DNA from: Bostrychus sinensis
Lineage: Eukaryota; Chordata; Actinopteri; Gobiiformes; Eleotridae
Assembly: GCA_020698575.1 (NCBI GenBank)
Contig: CM036239.1
Coordinates: 11,307,263-11,371,262, forward strand
Direction: 5' to 3'
DNA: 64,000 nt
The number at the start of each line of letters is the position of its first letter. Position 1 is the stretch's first letter. Below, piece by piece: positions 26,579 through 36,371 of the stretch. The notes under the pieces were generated by a model, which was given only the letters and a program-made list of their open reading frames with translations, was not told the origin of the DNA and ran no database searches. A program made the translations under genes and the position numbers.

Positions 26579-26830
26579 GAGGCATAGTGGTTAGCACTCC
26601 TGCCTCACAGCAAGAAGGTCCTGGGTTTGATTCCTGGACCGGGTGGGACCTTTCTGTGTGGAGTTTGCATGTTCTCCCCGCGTCTGCGTAGGTTTCCTCC
26701 AGGTGCTCCGGTTTCCCCTACCACTAAAAACCTGTACAATAGGACCCCATGGGGCCAGGACTCCCCTGCAAAAGAGATTCTGAATCTCAGTGGGACTTTC
26801 CTGGTTAAATAAAGTTAAAATAAATAAATA
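26579..26830 (+). mobile_element. tRNA-derived SINE
   Basis: The head resembles a tRNA gene. TAGTGGTTAGCACTCCTGCC is box-A-like, and GGGTTTGATTCC about 40 bases later is box-B-like. The body GTGGAGTTTGCATGTTCTCC is a hallmark of a widespread fish SINE family. The tail TTTCCTGGTTAAATAAAG followed by (AAATA)n resembles an L2-type LINE end, which would supply the enzymes for its movement. Confidence 0.8.
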
Positions 26831-26868
26831 AAAAGTAAGCCAGGACTGAACCAGGTTTTAAACAAAAT

Positions 26869-27260
26869 ACACTTCATTGCCCATAGTATTTGCTCTTCCT
26901 GTTCCAACATGACTGCACCAGTGCAGAAAGCAAGGTCTATAAAGAAATGGATGAGCGAGTTTGATGTGGAAGATCATGACTGGGCTGCACAGAGTCCTGA
27001 CCTCAACCTGACAGAACACCTTTGGGATAAATTAAAGCAAAGACTGCGAGCCAGGCCTCATCAGTGTCTGACCTCACAAATGCACTTCTGGAAGAATGGT
27101 CAAAAATTCCCATAAACACTTCTAAACCATGGGGAAAGCCTTCCCAGAAGAGTTGAGGCTGTTATAGATACAAGGCCAAAGTCATATTAAACCCAGTGGA
27201 TTAATAATTAGGTTCATGCATGTAAAGGCTGTGAGCAAATACTTTTGGTAATATAGAGTA
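26869..27260 (+). mobile_element. Internally deleted Tc1-like element
   Basis: The ends TACACTTCATTGCCCATAGT and, at the right, AATACTTTTGGTAATATAG are inverted and sit on TA. The interior keeps the end of a Tc1 transposase: phrases encoding AQSPDLNLTEHLWDKLKQRL, the DDE-family 'SPDLNPIE..W' block. The N-terminal DNA-binding part and the first Asp regions are deleted, so the copy is dead. It is the same family as the element at 42946-44046. Confidence 0.8.
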
Positions 27261-27377
27261 ATAATAATTATGTTTAGGCTGTGTAAGTGACAAACCACAC
27301 ACAAACCAGACACAAGTCTGTTGTCTTTCAGTTTTAGTACAATTTCTTGGCAAAAGTTACTTCTGCCTTTATACAAC

Positions 27378-27540
27378 TGTAGTGGAGTAAAAAGTATTAT
27401 ATTTATCTTTCAAATGTAGCGGAGTAAAAGTAATAAGTTTACCCAAAAAACCCAAAACTACTCAAGAAAAGTACAGATTCTCCAAAACTGTGAGAACAGT
27501 ACTTAAGTAGATTAACTTTGTTACTGTCCACCTCTGGTCT
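27378..27540 (-). repeat. Fragment related to the hAT MITE at 59242
   Basis: In reverse it reads AGGTGGACAGTAACAAAGTT, then AATCTACTTAAGTACTG. This resembles the left part of the element at 59242-59757 (GGTGGAATGTAACAAAGTA). Ends are not resolved. Confidence 0.45.
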
Positions 27541-29115
27541 TTACTTACCTTAGTTACTTAGTGATAAAGATGATAACAATAAGAACTCAGAGGTCTGGGG
27601 AGGGACACTTTGTCCCATTAAGAGATGATCTACCACTGTAATACGTTTTGAAATATTATTTTAAGGTCCGAATACCACATTGTGTCCCTTTAAAAATAAC
27701 CTCAGAGCATTGGTTCTAAAAAGTTTCTTGATCTGCTGCTTGCAATTGGAGACACATTTTCCTGTAAATATGTAAAAACTTTCTGTGCTTTTATTGACTA
27801 AAGATGTGGAGGCAAAGTGCTTGTCCTTGGAGCTCAGAGATTTGTGTGCATGACGCATTTGTTGGTATTCTGGCTTCACACTGACAAACATTAACATGCA
27901 AATCTTTCTTGTTTCGTGAATCAAACCAAATCTCTGACTGCCTCCTCAAATCAAAGGTTTTCATGCTGTTCCTTTAGCCCCTTTTAGTTACACACTGCAA
28001 GCTCTGTTCTGAAAAAGCACAATAAACTTATTTTATACAAAGCACCAAGGTCTGTAGTGTTTATTTTTTCAGGGGCAGGGTGGAACAAGATTATGCTATT
28101 AATTGATGACTAATATAACATAAATAGTTATGGAAAGATAAGATAAGATAAAACTTTTTTTTAATCCTGAAGGAAATTTAAGTAACTACTTTCCTCAAGC
28201 AATTTACTTAGATATCTTTTTTTTTTAACAAAATTAAACTTTAACCTAACTATAAGTCTTGAATGAGTATTGAGGAAGATAACCTCTGTGGCATGTGTGT
28301 GTGTTCACCTTGCAGTCAGGAGATCCTGAGGGCTGGAGGATACAAAGCAAGCTGGACATAGCCAGGATTTATTTGAGCAAGCTTGTTTCACAAAGTACAA
28401 AGCCTAACTTTGAGGAAACAAGTATCACAAAGGTGGTTATCAATTGTTTCTGTAGACCCAGGTTTTCTGCATAAGCATTAGTGCATAAAAAAGGGGCATG
28501 GAGGGCATCTTTGTCCTGAAAAACAAATACAGAGGTAGACATAAGCTTGACTAATACAATATGCATATTTGCTACAAAGTATTATGAGTCTATAGTTTCT
28601 TCAAAATACTGGCCTTCTGTTTTTGTAAGCACCAGCAAATGGGAACTTGACAAACATGTCCAAATGCTGGACAAGTCCAAAAATAACCCTTTTGATGGCC
28701 CTGCACACAGTATTTTTGCTGAGCTTTTCAGCATCTCCTAGGAGTGCACGAAGGTTCCCGTTGTGAAGAAACGCAGGCAAACACACACTTTGTTTATGTT
28801 TAATGACATCCCCATTAGCATCTGCAGCATACTGCATCAGCTACTTTTCCTGGGGTCACTTTACATCACAAACAATTTAATATCACATTTATAACAATTT
28901 TTTCTTTTTCAAATTTTCAGACATTTTTGGGCTTTTTGTGTGTGTGTGTGTGATTGTTTTTATTGATAAGACAGAGTGTAGTAAGAAATTGTGGAGAGAC
29001 ATTCTGTCAGAGTCTGGATAATTGTTGTGGCTCTAAACATCACTGTACGATGGCTCAAACTAGTTTTACATTTAGGCAGATTGAACACAACCCTGCAGCG
29101 TGCCTTATCTAATTA
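27541..29115. other. Intergenic, with a LINE-type tail at 28133-28180
   Basis: In reverse, 28133-28180 reads TTCCTTCAGGATTAAAAAAA, then (TTATC)n. This is the common 3' end of fish L2/Rex-type LINEs. The rest shows no recognised gene. Confidence 0.45.
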
Positions 29116-29325
29116 GGGGCGACAGCTCAGTCAGTAGACGTTTGTCCACTAACCCAAAGGCTGGAGATTTGATCCCGCTGCCAACATTGCATACTGCTGT
29201 TGGGTCCTTGGGAAAGACACTAGATGCACTTTGCCTTTGTGAATGTGTCAGAGTGATTGTGTATTTGATAGTGATTGGAGGGGCCTTAGGCTGCAAAATG
29301 GCAGCCACACTTATGTGTGTTTCAA
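29116..29325 (+). mobile_element. tRNA-derived SINE, second family
   Basis: GGGGCGACAGCTCAGTCAGT (box-A-like), then CTGGAGATTTGATCCCGC (box-B-like), is a tRNA-type promoter head. It is followed by TTGGGAAAGACACTAGATGC, a recognisable body phrase of a fish SINE. No clear poly(A) or target duplication is seen at the right end. Confidence 0.7.
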
Positions 29326-29557
29326 CTGAAAGGCAGTTTTTGTTGTGATAATACTTTTCCATAATTGTTTTCCATACATATACATTATTTTAACTTATAA
29401 AATGTTAAATATTAATGCAAAGGTACAAAGGTACAAACTATTTCAAAAAGCCTCAAAAAACAAAAACAAAACAAAACAATAAAACTTTTGACATTAGCAT
29501 TATTTATCTCCTTCACTTATTTGTCAAGATTAAAACTTTTGAATGTTCTTTTCCTGA

Positions 29558-29578
29558 TAATTTCTGACCAGTTCTAGG

Positions 29579-29612
<34 letters not shown>

Positions 29613-30004
29613 CGGGCTGTAGCATTAATGTTATGGTCACTTAGACCTACAGGAGTGGATGAAGATTCAGAACAGAAATGTAGCATGGTTGTAAAAACAT
29701 GACTGACAAAAGTAGTTACTTTGGTTTCATCAGTTTTGAAGCTAACTCTACTTGGTTCATTTATAATTTGTTCTAGACCATAAGCAGCAGACACAGTCAT
29801 TAGTTTAGATTTAATCAGACAGTTAGGAGAGCTCCAGTCATGTTCAAGTCTCCCAATAAATGTACTGGGGCAACCCAAAATCTGACAAACATTCAACAAC
29901 ACATCATTATGTGCATTTAAAGATCTGTGATAGCAACTGAAGAGTAGTGGCTTATGGTACTTTAAATGACCCTCCAAAAGCGTAGTTTCAGTAGTATCAA
30001 GCAT
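29558..30004 (-). mobile_element. LINE fragment, endonuclease domain
   Basis: The minus-strand frame contains AYGLEQIINEPSRVSFKTDE and VGLSDHN. These are the late blocks of the apurinic endonuclease domain of fish L2/CR1-like LINEs (the YGLxQxIxEPTR and GLSDHN patterns, the last with the catalytic Asp-His pair). A 31-base homopolymer follows directly (poly(T) on plus, 29582-29612). The reverse transcriptase is missing, so the copy is dead. Confidence 0.75.
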
Positions 30005-30012
30005 TTAATCTT

Positions 30013-31366
30013 GCCTTACTTTCACTGGTATATGACATTAAACATACCTCCATATGCATTTTTGTCTAGATGAAATATTTTGTACCCATTTATTGCTACC
30101 AAACTATCCTCAAATGTAGAGTGTAAATGAATGTCAGATTCTGCTATTGATTATACTACTTTTGATTTAATTTAAATTTAATTAAAAATCACTTGGGTCC
30201 CATCATTATATGAGTTGTAGGCTGTTTCAAAGTATCTCACACTCTTCCTATATAATTATTGTTAGTAACAGCTCTGTTTCTATACAAAACAATGTCATTA
30301 CAATTTTTTTTTTTCCACAAAGCTGGCCTTCTCTGTCGTTTTATCAAAGAATGCACCCTCAGTTTTTGTTTTAACTTTAATTAATTCAATTCAAGTATAG
30401 ATGAGTGAGGTTACAGCCTTACAGATGAGGGAGGCCTGTTCATCAGCACACACTGACATTGACACTAGATTAGTGCACTGTTAATGCTGCTTCACTATAA
30501 TAAAACCTCAAAAGAAGCCTTACACATCACACCACAAACCTCCATTTAAAAACACCGCCTCACCTCTCTACTCAAGCTGCAAATCCAGTCCGTGGTACTT
30601 TTTTGAAGAAAAGTCCTGTATTTCCTACAGCTGAGTTTGTCCAGAATAACCAGAGCCCAGTTCATTCACAGTTCTGTAATATTCACATTCATTGCCGCTG
30701 GCTCCTCTCCGCTCCTCCAGCTCCACTTCTTACGAACACGTCTGACACGTAACGATGTACCAGAGGCTATCATTTATATGACACGCAGTTTTATGCAGCA
30801 GCATGTACTCATGAGGAACATGAACAGGGTTTAAGCTACAAACTATGACTTATCTGTAGAAATGCTGTTGAAACGCTGTGGATACTTGTGGAAAGTTTTG
30901 TTGTCTAACGCAGCGCATGCGCACTGTAATGTATGGGGCAGTAAGCTGCACAGTGTGCTGCTTATCGCCCGCTGCTGTCGGCCAGAGATCTCTGTCACTG
31001 AGCCTGAGACTGACCAAAGCATGCACGAGCCTCCAAAACAAGCTGCTCAGCCCTCTGCTTGACAAGCCCCAGGCAGAAACAGTGTACCATGACTCCCCTC
31101 CACGGAGGTGAAAATGACAGAAATGAATGGCAGAGAGGCAACCTAGCTTGCCTTGACCTGCCTGGAGTGGCCAGCAGGGCGCAGAAAAAAAACAGAGTGT
31201 CTGGAAGCAGGTAATAGACTGATTCACTATGGAAGTGAACGGCAAAATGAAATGTTTGGAGAGATAGCGATTTAATTTCATTATAGTTTTAATCCGTGTG
31301 TTTTTTAGATTTCATTGGTCAAGCACTGCTTGCCTTGCTTGCCCTCACGGCACATCCATGAGTATT
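30013..31366. other. Intergenic, no gene recognised
   Basis: 30850-31180 is richer in GC and CpG than its surroundings and has overlapping open frames on both strands. None shows a family motif or clear splice signals, so I do not call a gene. Confidence 0.4.
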
Positions 31367-31930
31367 AGCAATGGTAGTTGCAGTCTCAGCCCTCTCTCCA
31401 CTAATATCACTTCCTCTGCTAACCTAGGGGTATTCTTTGACTCTGACCTCAAACAAAACTCAGTCATGCTTACTCCATCTTCTCACCAAATTACAAAAAT
31501 CCTAACTCACCAGATCTCAACAAAGTAATCAATGCTCTCATCTTCCCCAGACTTGATTACTGTAACTCCCTTCTCTCCGGCAGACAATGCCTCCAACTTG
31601 TTTAAAAAGCTGTTGTTAGGCTTCCCTCTGGTTTTAACAGATGGCAACACATAACCCTGGTTTTAGGGACACTTCATTGGCTCCCTGTGCATTTTAGAAT
31701 AGATTTTACTGATCACTTCTAAAGCTCATTTAGGCATTGTGCCAAGTTATACCACAGAGTTGTTAACTTCATATGGGCCCCCATGCAGCCTTCGATCCTA
31801 AGGCCGGTCCCTGTTAGCTTTTCTGACGTCGAGACTTGAGATGATAGGTAATCAAGCTTTTTCAGTCCAAGTCCCTCGACCTGCCTGATAACATAAGGCT
31901 GGCACAATTGGCATCATCTTTGAAATCACT
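31367..31930 (+). mobile_element. LINE fragment, end of reverse transcriptase
   Basis: In shifting frames it encodes SSANLGVFFDSDLKQNS, then PRLDYCNSLLSG, then LHWLPVHFRIDF. These are the ordered landmarks (LGVxFDxxL, RLDYCNSLLxG, LHWLPVxxRIxFK) of the C-terminal RT region of fish L2/CR1-like LINEs. Frameshifts and stops separate the blocks. It could come from the same family as the pieces at 13.4 and 29.6 kb. Confidence 0.8.
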
Positions 31931-32394
31931 TCACAAGTTTTTTTATTTATTATTATTTTTCTATTTGTGTATCCTGTTGTTTCTGTGTTGTTGAATTGTA
32001 AAAACTCATTTACATGAGTACAGATTTGAGTATTTCTTCCACATTAGCCTAAATATCAAAATAGTTTAGAAAAACTGCAGTTCACTGGGAGAACTGGAAC
32101 TGATCACTATGGAAACTGAGCATTTAGTTGGCATAATGGAAGCTTGAAAAAAACCTTTCAAGAAAGCAATGACCTGTTAAGATTTGTTTTATGTGCTTGA
32201 CAAGTATGTCATTTATGCAGAGGATCCACTTCACAAGGTAATTATGTTATGGTTTAGTTTTTATATAGGGATGTTTTTACCCCATTTTCATACTTATCAC
32301 ACATGCACACAGATATGGTGAGGAACAAAATTAATTCAGTTTCAGAGACATATGAATTCAAATGAATGAATTTTGTTTTTCACTTGGAGAAAAA

Positions 32395-33130
32395 TCAGCT
32401 CAAGTTTTATTCAAATTGAAATGAACCAGTGGAAGGTAAGAAAAAGATGGGAGGGGATCTGACAAAACATAGTTAGGAGCAAAGGAAAGAAAATTCAGAA
32501 GTCTGACTGCAGAGGGGTTAATAATGCTTTAAATGGCAAATGGTCAAATATAGCAAGGAGATAGCTTCTTAGACTCATTTCTTAAAAGAATGTCTTTAGA
32601 AGAGTGCCAGACCCTCTGACCCACGGTGTAAGCTGGTGATGATATTCAATTACAGTGAGCAGTTATGGTCTGCAGAGCAAGTTATGGCAGCCTCGGCAGC
32701 CTTCTTTACCTTTTGACAGTGGCAGAGGTGAGCAACAATAGATGGCACAGCAATTTCTTACTCCTGAACAGGGAATAAAGGAGGCAAGTACCCTAGAGAA
32801 AATTCAAATGTTGATACGCTGGTAGCAGAGCAAGGTAGTGAATTGTGCACATACTCAACCCAGGCTAGGTGAGAGCTCCTGGAGGATGGATTCTGTGCTG
32901 CCACATTGCACAGGGCTGCCTCCAGAACTTGGTTGGCTCTCTCAGTTTACGTGCTGGTTTGGAGATGGAACCCCAAGGAAAGTCTCACCTTGACACCAAA
33001 GCCATTACAAACACCCTACCAGACCTGGGAGAGAAACTGGGGACCTCTGTTGGAAACCACAGGGATACTGTGTAAGGTGGAAGACATGGAGTGTTTCTCA
33101 GAGCCCAGGTATCTTGCCTTGACTTCTAAG
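32395..33130 (-). pseudogene. Ty3/Gypsy integrase core and C-terminal remnant
   Basis: Phrases in broken frames include SNRGPQFLSQVW (second catalytic Asp region), TERANQVLEAALCN (third catalytic Glu region), SSHLAWVEYVHNSL, and farther on YTVGQRVWHSSKDI. That is the standard C-terminal order in fish Gypsy elements. Stops interrupt the core, so no active integrase is encoded. Confidence 0.75.
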
Positions 33131-33714
33131 TGATTTCCTCCAAAGACACTTCCTTCTAATCCAAGGCAAGTGTCCTCCCTTGGTCCAAATAAACGCCCAT
33201 GGAACAGAATTCAGAGAGAGAGAGCAGCGTCACCACAGCCACACCTTCTGCCTGATTTTAGTTTTATTTATTCTGGAAAATATGTACCTGTGTATTATAT
33301 TAATACAATAGTTATAACTTATTTAGTCTTTAGTCTATAAACGGGGAGGAGGGAGTTCACCTGGGGAGGGAGAAACATTTTTTGTTTGGGGGGCTTTTGG
33401 GAGTGGCGGGCAAAAAGGTAGTAATAAAATACTACATTTTAGCATACAAATAATCTCAAACATGCTAAATATGCTTTTAAAAGTCACACATGCCCTCCCA
33501 TTTTTTTTTCAAAAAAGCTGTAGTGCCTTATGGGTTATTTTGCCAGGGATCCACTGATGTATCCTTGGTGACTTAGCCACATGTTAGCCAAACGGAGAAC
33601 TCCTGCCTGGGAAGGACATGAACATTGGAACACGACTTGGGCGACAGGAGATGACGTGAATTCCTTACCTGGACTTTGAGAAACAGCACTGTTCTAGCAA
33701 TAGGTTGTCGGTTT
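33131..33714. other. Unmatched segment inside the Gypsy remnant
   Basis: About 580 bp between two integrase-core pieces has no Gypsy similarity that I can see and no open frame of note. It may be an insertion of another element, or integrase sequence decayed beyond recognition. Confidence 0.4.
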
Positions 33715-33804
33715 CCAGAGCGGTAGGGAACTTAGGAAGGGCTATGAAGTACACAGTCTTAGAAAAATGGTTAACAATTCTTAAGACCACTGTATTATGA
33801 ACGT

Positions 33805-34262
33805 TAAGAGCACATAGGGCAGAGTAGTCCAGCACCTGGCGCAAACTGTGCAGGCAGCCACAAACGCCTCGATGTCGGCATCAATAGTAGGCTACCAAAA
33901 ATTCTGTTTGAAAGTAAAGCCGTGTGCCCAACCCCACGATGACAAGCAAATGTGGATATGTGGCCCCACTGGAGAACCTGTGAATGCACAGAATCAGGAA
34001 CAAATAATCAATTGGGGCACCGTTACCTGGGTTGGGCTGATGTTGCTGAGCTTCTCTGGCTGCTGACTCAATCTCAGAGGTAACTGCTGCCACCACACAG
34101 GTAGAGGAAGGATGGTGTGGAGAGTCTGGAGCATCTGTGGGGAAAAATTGCAGAGAGAGAAAATCTGGTTTGATATTTCTGGAATTAGGACGATAAAAGC
34201 ATGTAAAATTAAAACGTTTCACCTCTGGGGAGTGTGAGAAAATGAGAATGTCGTCAAGGAAG
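33805..34262 (-). pseudogene. Ty3/Gypsy RT-RNase H-integrase junction remnant
   Basis: A minus-strand stretch with FVFLDDILIFSHS (RT active-site strand) runs directly into RFNFTCFYRPNSRNIKPD (end of RNase H). This shows an in-frame loss of the intervening RT thumb, connection and most of RNase H. It continues with SQVLQWGHISTFACHRGVGH, a Gypsy integrase zinc-binding His-His region, in another frame. Confidence 0.8.
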
Positions 34263-34292
34263 ACGAAGAAGAATCCCAGAGGATATCATTGA

Positions 34293-34360
34293 CTAATGCT
34301 TGCAATTTATGCAATTTCTCCACTGAGGGACTAATAAAGGTTTTCTTATTCTTATTATTG
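34293..34360 (+). repeat. LINE-type tail lodged in the Gypsy remnant
   Basis: CCACTGAGGGACTAATAAAG followed by a TTATTCTTATTATT run is the common fish L2-type 3' end. It lies exactly at the gag/RT break of the Gypsy element, so a LINE or SINE insertion or a deletion through it is likely. Confidence 0.5.
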
Positions 34361-35059
34361 GAAGACTACCAGACTTGATCCAACAGAGGTGCTGTGCCGG
34401 TGTCAGGGCAGTCCTACTCAACTGGATGGGCTCTTTAGCTTGTGGGCCAGGACGTGACACTGGAGGAGAGTTAACAGAAACTAAAAGCAAAGGTAAGTTT
34501 GAACTCACTCTTGACTGAGGGGCGGTTGGCACACAGGAGAAGGACTGCTGGCAAAAACGGTCTCGACGGCGTTCGTGGATGCGGTTATCCAGTCTAATTG
34601 CTGCTGAGATAAGCAAAAGGACAGACAGTTCATCCTTTGGTTGTTCACAGACCATTTAAGAAGACACTCAGGAGAGTCATACTGGTCCCAGCCAGCTTCA
34701 GCTGCTAGTGTCCTAAAGTCAGCAGAATACTCTACCACACTTCTAGACCCTTGGTAATGTAACTTCTTTCTTTTGGCTGCTTCTTTATTTTGAAATGGGT
34801 GATCAAAAACCTTTCTTTCATCATAATTCTGTCATATAGCTGGATGACTGTCCCAGACTCTGATGCCCAAGCTAAGGCTTTTCCTTGTAGCAGTCCCATT
34901 GCAAAAGCAATTTTTGACCAGGTGATGTTAGAGCAGGAGCAGAGGGGAGCTGGTGTAGACTGAGCAGCAAATGTTTGTAGAAGGTTGTCGTGTTTCCCCA
35001 ATAGCTTGCCTTAACTGGGAACAGCATGAAATGGTGAGTTTTGGGTTCACTGGGTCCAT
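34360..35059 (-). pseudogene. Ty3/Gypsy gag remnant
   Basis: From an ATG at 35059 (MDPVNP in the first frame), gag-like sequence continues through KIAFAMGLLQGKALAWASES and VVEYSADFRTLAAEAGWDQ. It then reaches EPIQLSRTALTP, the segment that normally precedes the nucleocapsid zinc knuckle. The blocks fall in three frames, so at least two frameshifts are present. The zinc knuckle itself is missing where the sequence breaks off near 34360. Confidence 0.8.
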
Positions 35060-35841
35060 GAGGGCTAGTTTGTACTGTTTCAAATTACAGTAAGGACCCT
35101 AAAGCAGGACCCAAAAAAGATTTTAAAACTTTATTGTCTAAAATAGGAGCAAAGTGTAGTTTGGCAGAATAGGAGCTGAACTGGAGCGAGGGGGGCACAG
35201 CCGGGGCAAGTGTGTCTGGGTCTGGTCAGAGCAGTGGCTGCAGTCCTCTAGAAACAACACAAGGAAGAAGGGTCACAAATAACACAAGCAAAGCACAAAA
35301 ATTAGCTTTCAAATGTAAACTTTCAAGAGCCAAAGTCATGCTACGTCAAAAGCAGGTAGGATGTGATTGCAGCTGGAGAACAGGAGAGTGATTGTCAGCC
35401 AGCAGGTGTGAGCTGAAGACTCCGCCCAGGTAAATACACACACACACACACCAAAAACATGCTGAACACTTTACATTACAGGTTACACTAACATGACTTT
35501 CTGGCCTCATCATACACAGTACATGAAGTTGTACTAAAAAAATCATGGTATGCTTGGATTATACTTGTTATCAGAAAATTAATGGCTGGTTTTCACTCTC
35601 AATGCCCTCTATTAAACTGTGGGTGAGTGTGTGTGTTATCTAAATGAGATTCCTCAGTCCACTTCGAGAATAACTGCTTCGTCCTCCTCCTTTAGTCCCT
35701 CTTCTCTCTCAATCTATCATGCAGTCTTTTTTACTATTTTAAACTTCAACAGTTTTCTGTTTTTACACTTTAAATCAATCACCAATTTACAGTTATATAA
35801 AAAGAAATGTGGTAGAAAAATTATTTTATTTTGGTTCTAGA

Positions 35842-36371
35842 GGAGCGCTAAACTGCCACAGTGAACTAAAAAATCGTAGCGATAACTTTATTGTTTAAAC
35901 AAGCTTATATTCTCGTTAAAACGTAATAACTTTCTCGTTAAAATGAGATCATATTTTCCCTCGATTGCCAGTTTAGTAGTGATACTGTTCATTTATATTA
36001 TGGCTTTGTAAACAGTGCGTTCGTCTTTCCCATGGTTGTTCATTAATACATCTATGGTCTTTCCATCTTGTGAGGCATCATGGGAAAACATGGTCATTTA
36101 AGCCACTGACTGTATGAGGAACTTCTTAAAAGCCAATGAATAGGTAAACTAATTTTAACAGGATTATTTTCTCATTGTAATGATAATGTTATTACAGTAT
36201 AACAAGAAAACTCGCTCATTTAAAGTTATCTCGTTTTAAGGTAATACCTCATTTGAATGAGAAAGTTATCATGTTATAATGAGAAAATTATCTTGTTTTA
36301 ATGCAATATTATTACGTTTTAATGAGAAAAAAGACCTATTTTTTCTTTCACTGTGGCAGTTCAGCGCTTCC
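35842..36371. mobile_element. Foldback MITE with GCGCTRAACTGCCACAGTG ends
   Basis: The left end GGAGCGCTAAACTGCCACAG pairs with the right end in reverse (GGAAGCGCTGAACTGCCACA). The interior near both ends has inverted TCTCRTTAAAACGTAATA blocks. The element is 530 bp with no protein. A target duplication was not resolved. Confidence 0.7.

Larger units (their letters stand above)
32395..35440 (-). mobile_element. Ty3/Gypsy LTR retrotransposon remnant, heavily broken
   Basis: Read on the minus strand, the order is: an LTR-like segment (about 35440-35095, with AATAAA near 35133); a gag start (ATG at 35059); gag (to about 34360, in several frames); a short RT piece with the FLDD active-site motif (about 34230-34262); then the RNase H/integrase junction, the integrase zinc-finger region (about 33800-34000), the integrase core in pieces (33715-33785 and 32820-33100) and a C-terminal part (32395-32660). 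Most of the RT and RNase H is deleted, and frameshifts and stops occur throughout. No second LTR is seen at the low-coordinate end. It is a non-functional fossil. Confidence 0.8.

Noticed and set aside
26579..26660. Possible tRNA gene
   Set aside because: Box-A- and box-B-like sequences are present, but the acceptor stem does not pair and the downstream body is a known type of fish SINE.
29116..29190. Possible tRNA gene
   Set aside because: It is a SINE head: no intact cloverleaf and a SINE body follows.
30850..31281. 143-residue minus frame overlapping two plus frames in a GC-richer patch
   Set aside because: No recognisable domain, overlapping frames on both strands and no clear splice sites.
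32869..33133. Plus-strand frames considered as a gene
   Set aside because: They are the antisense of the Gypsy integrase core; the minus strand gives the family motifs.
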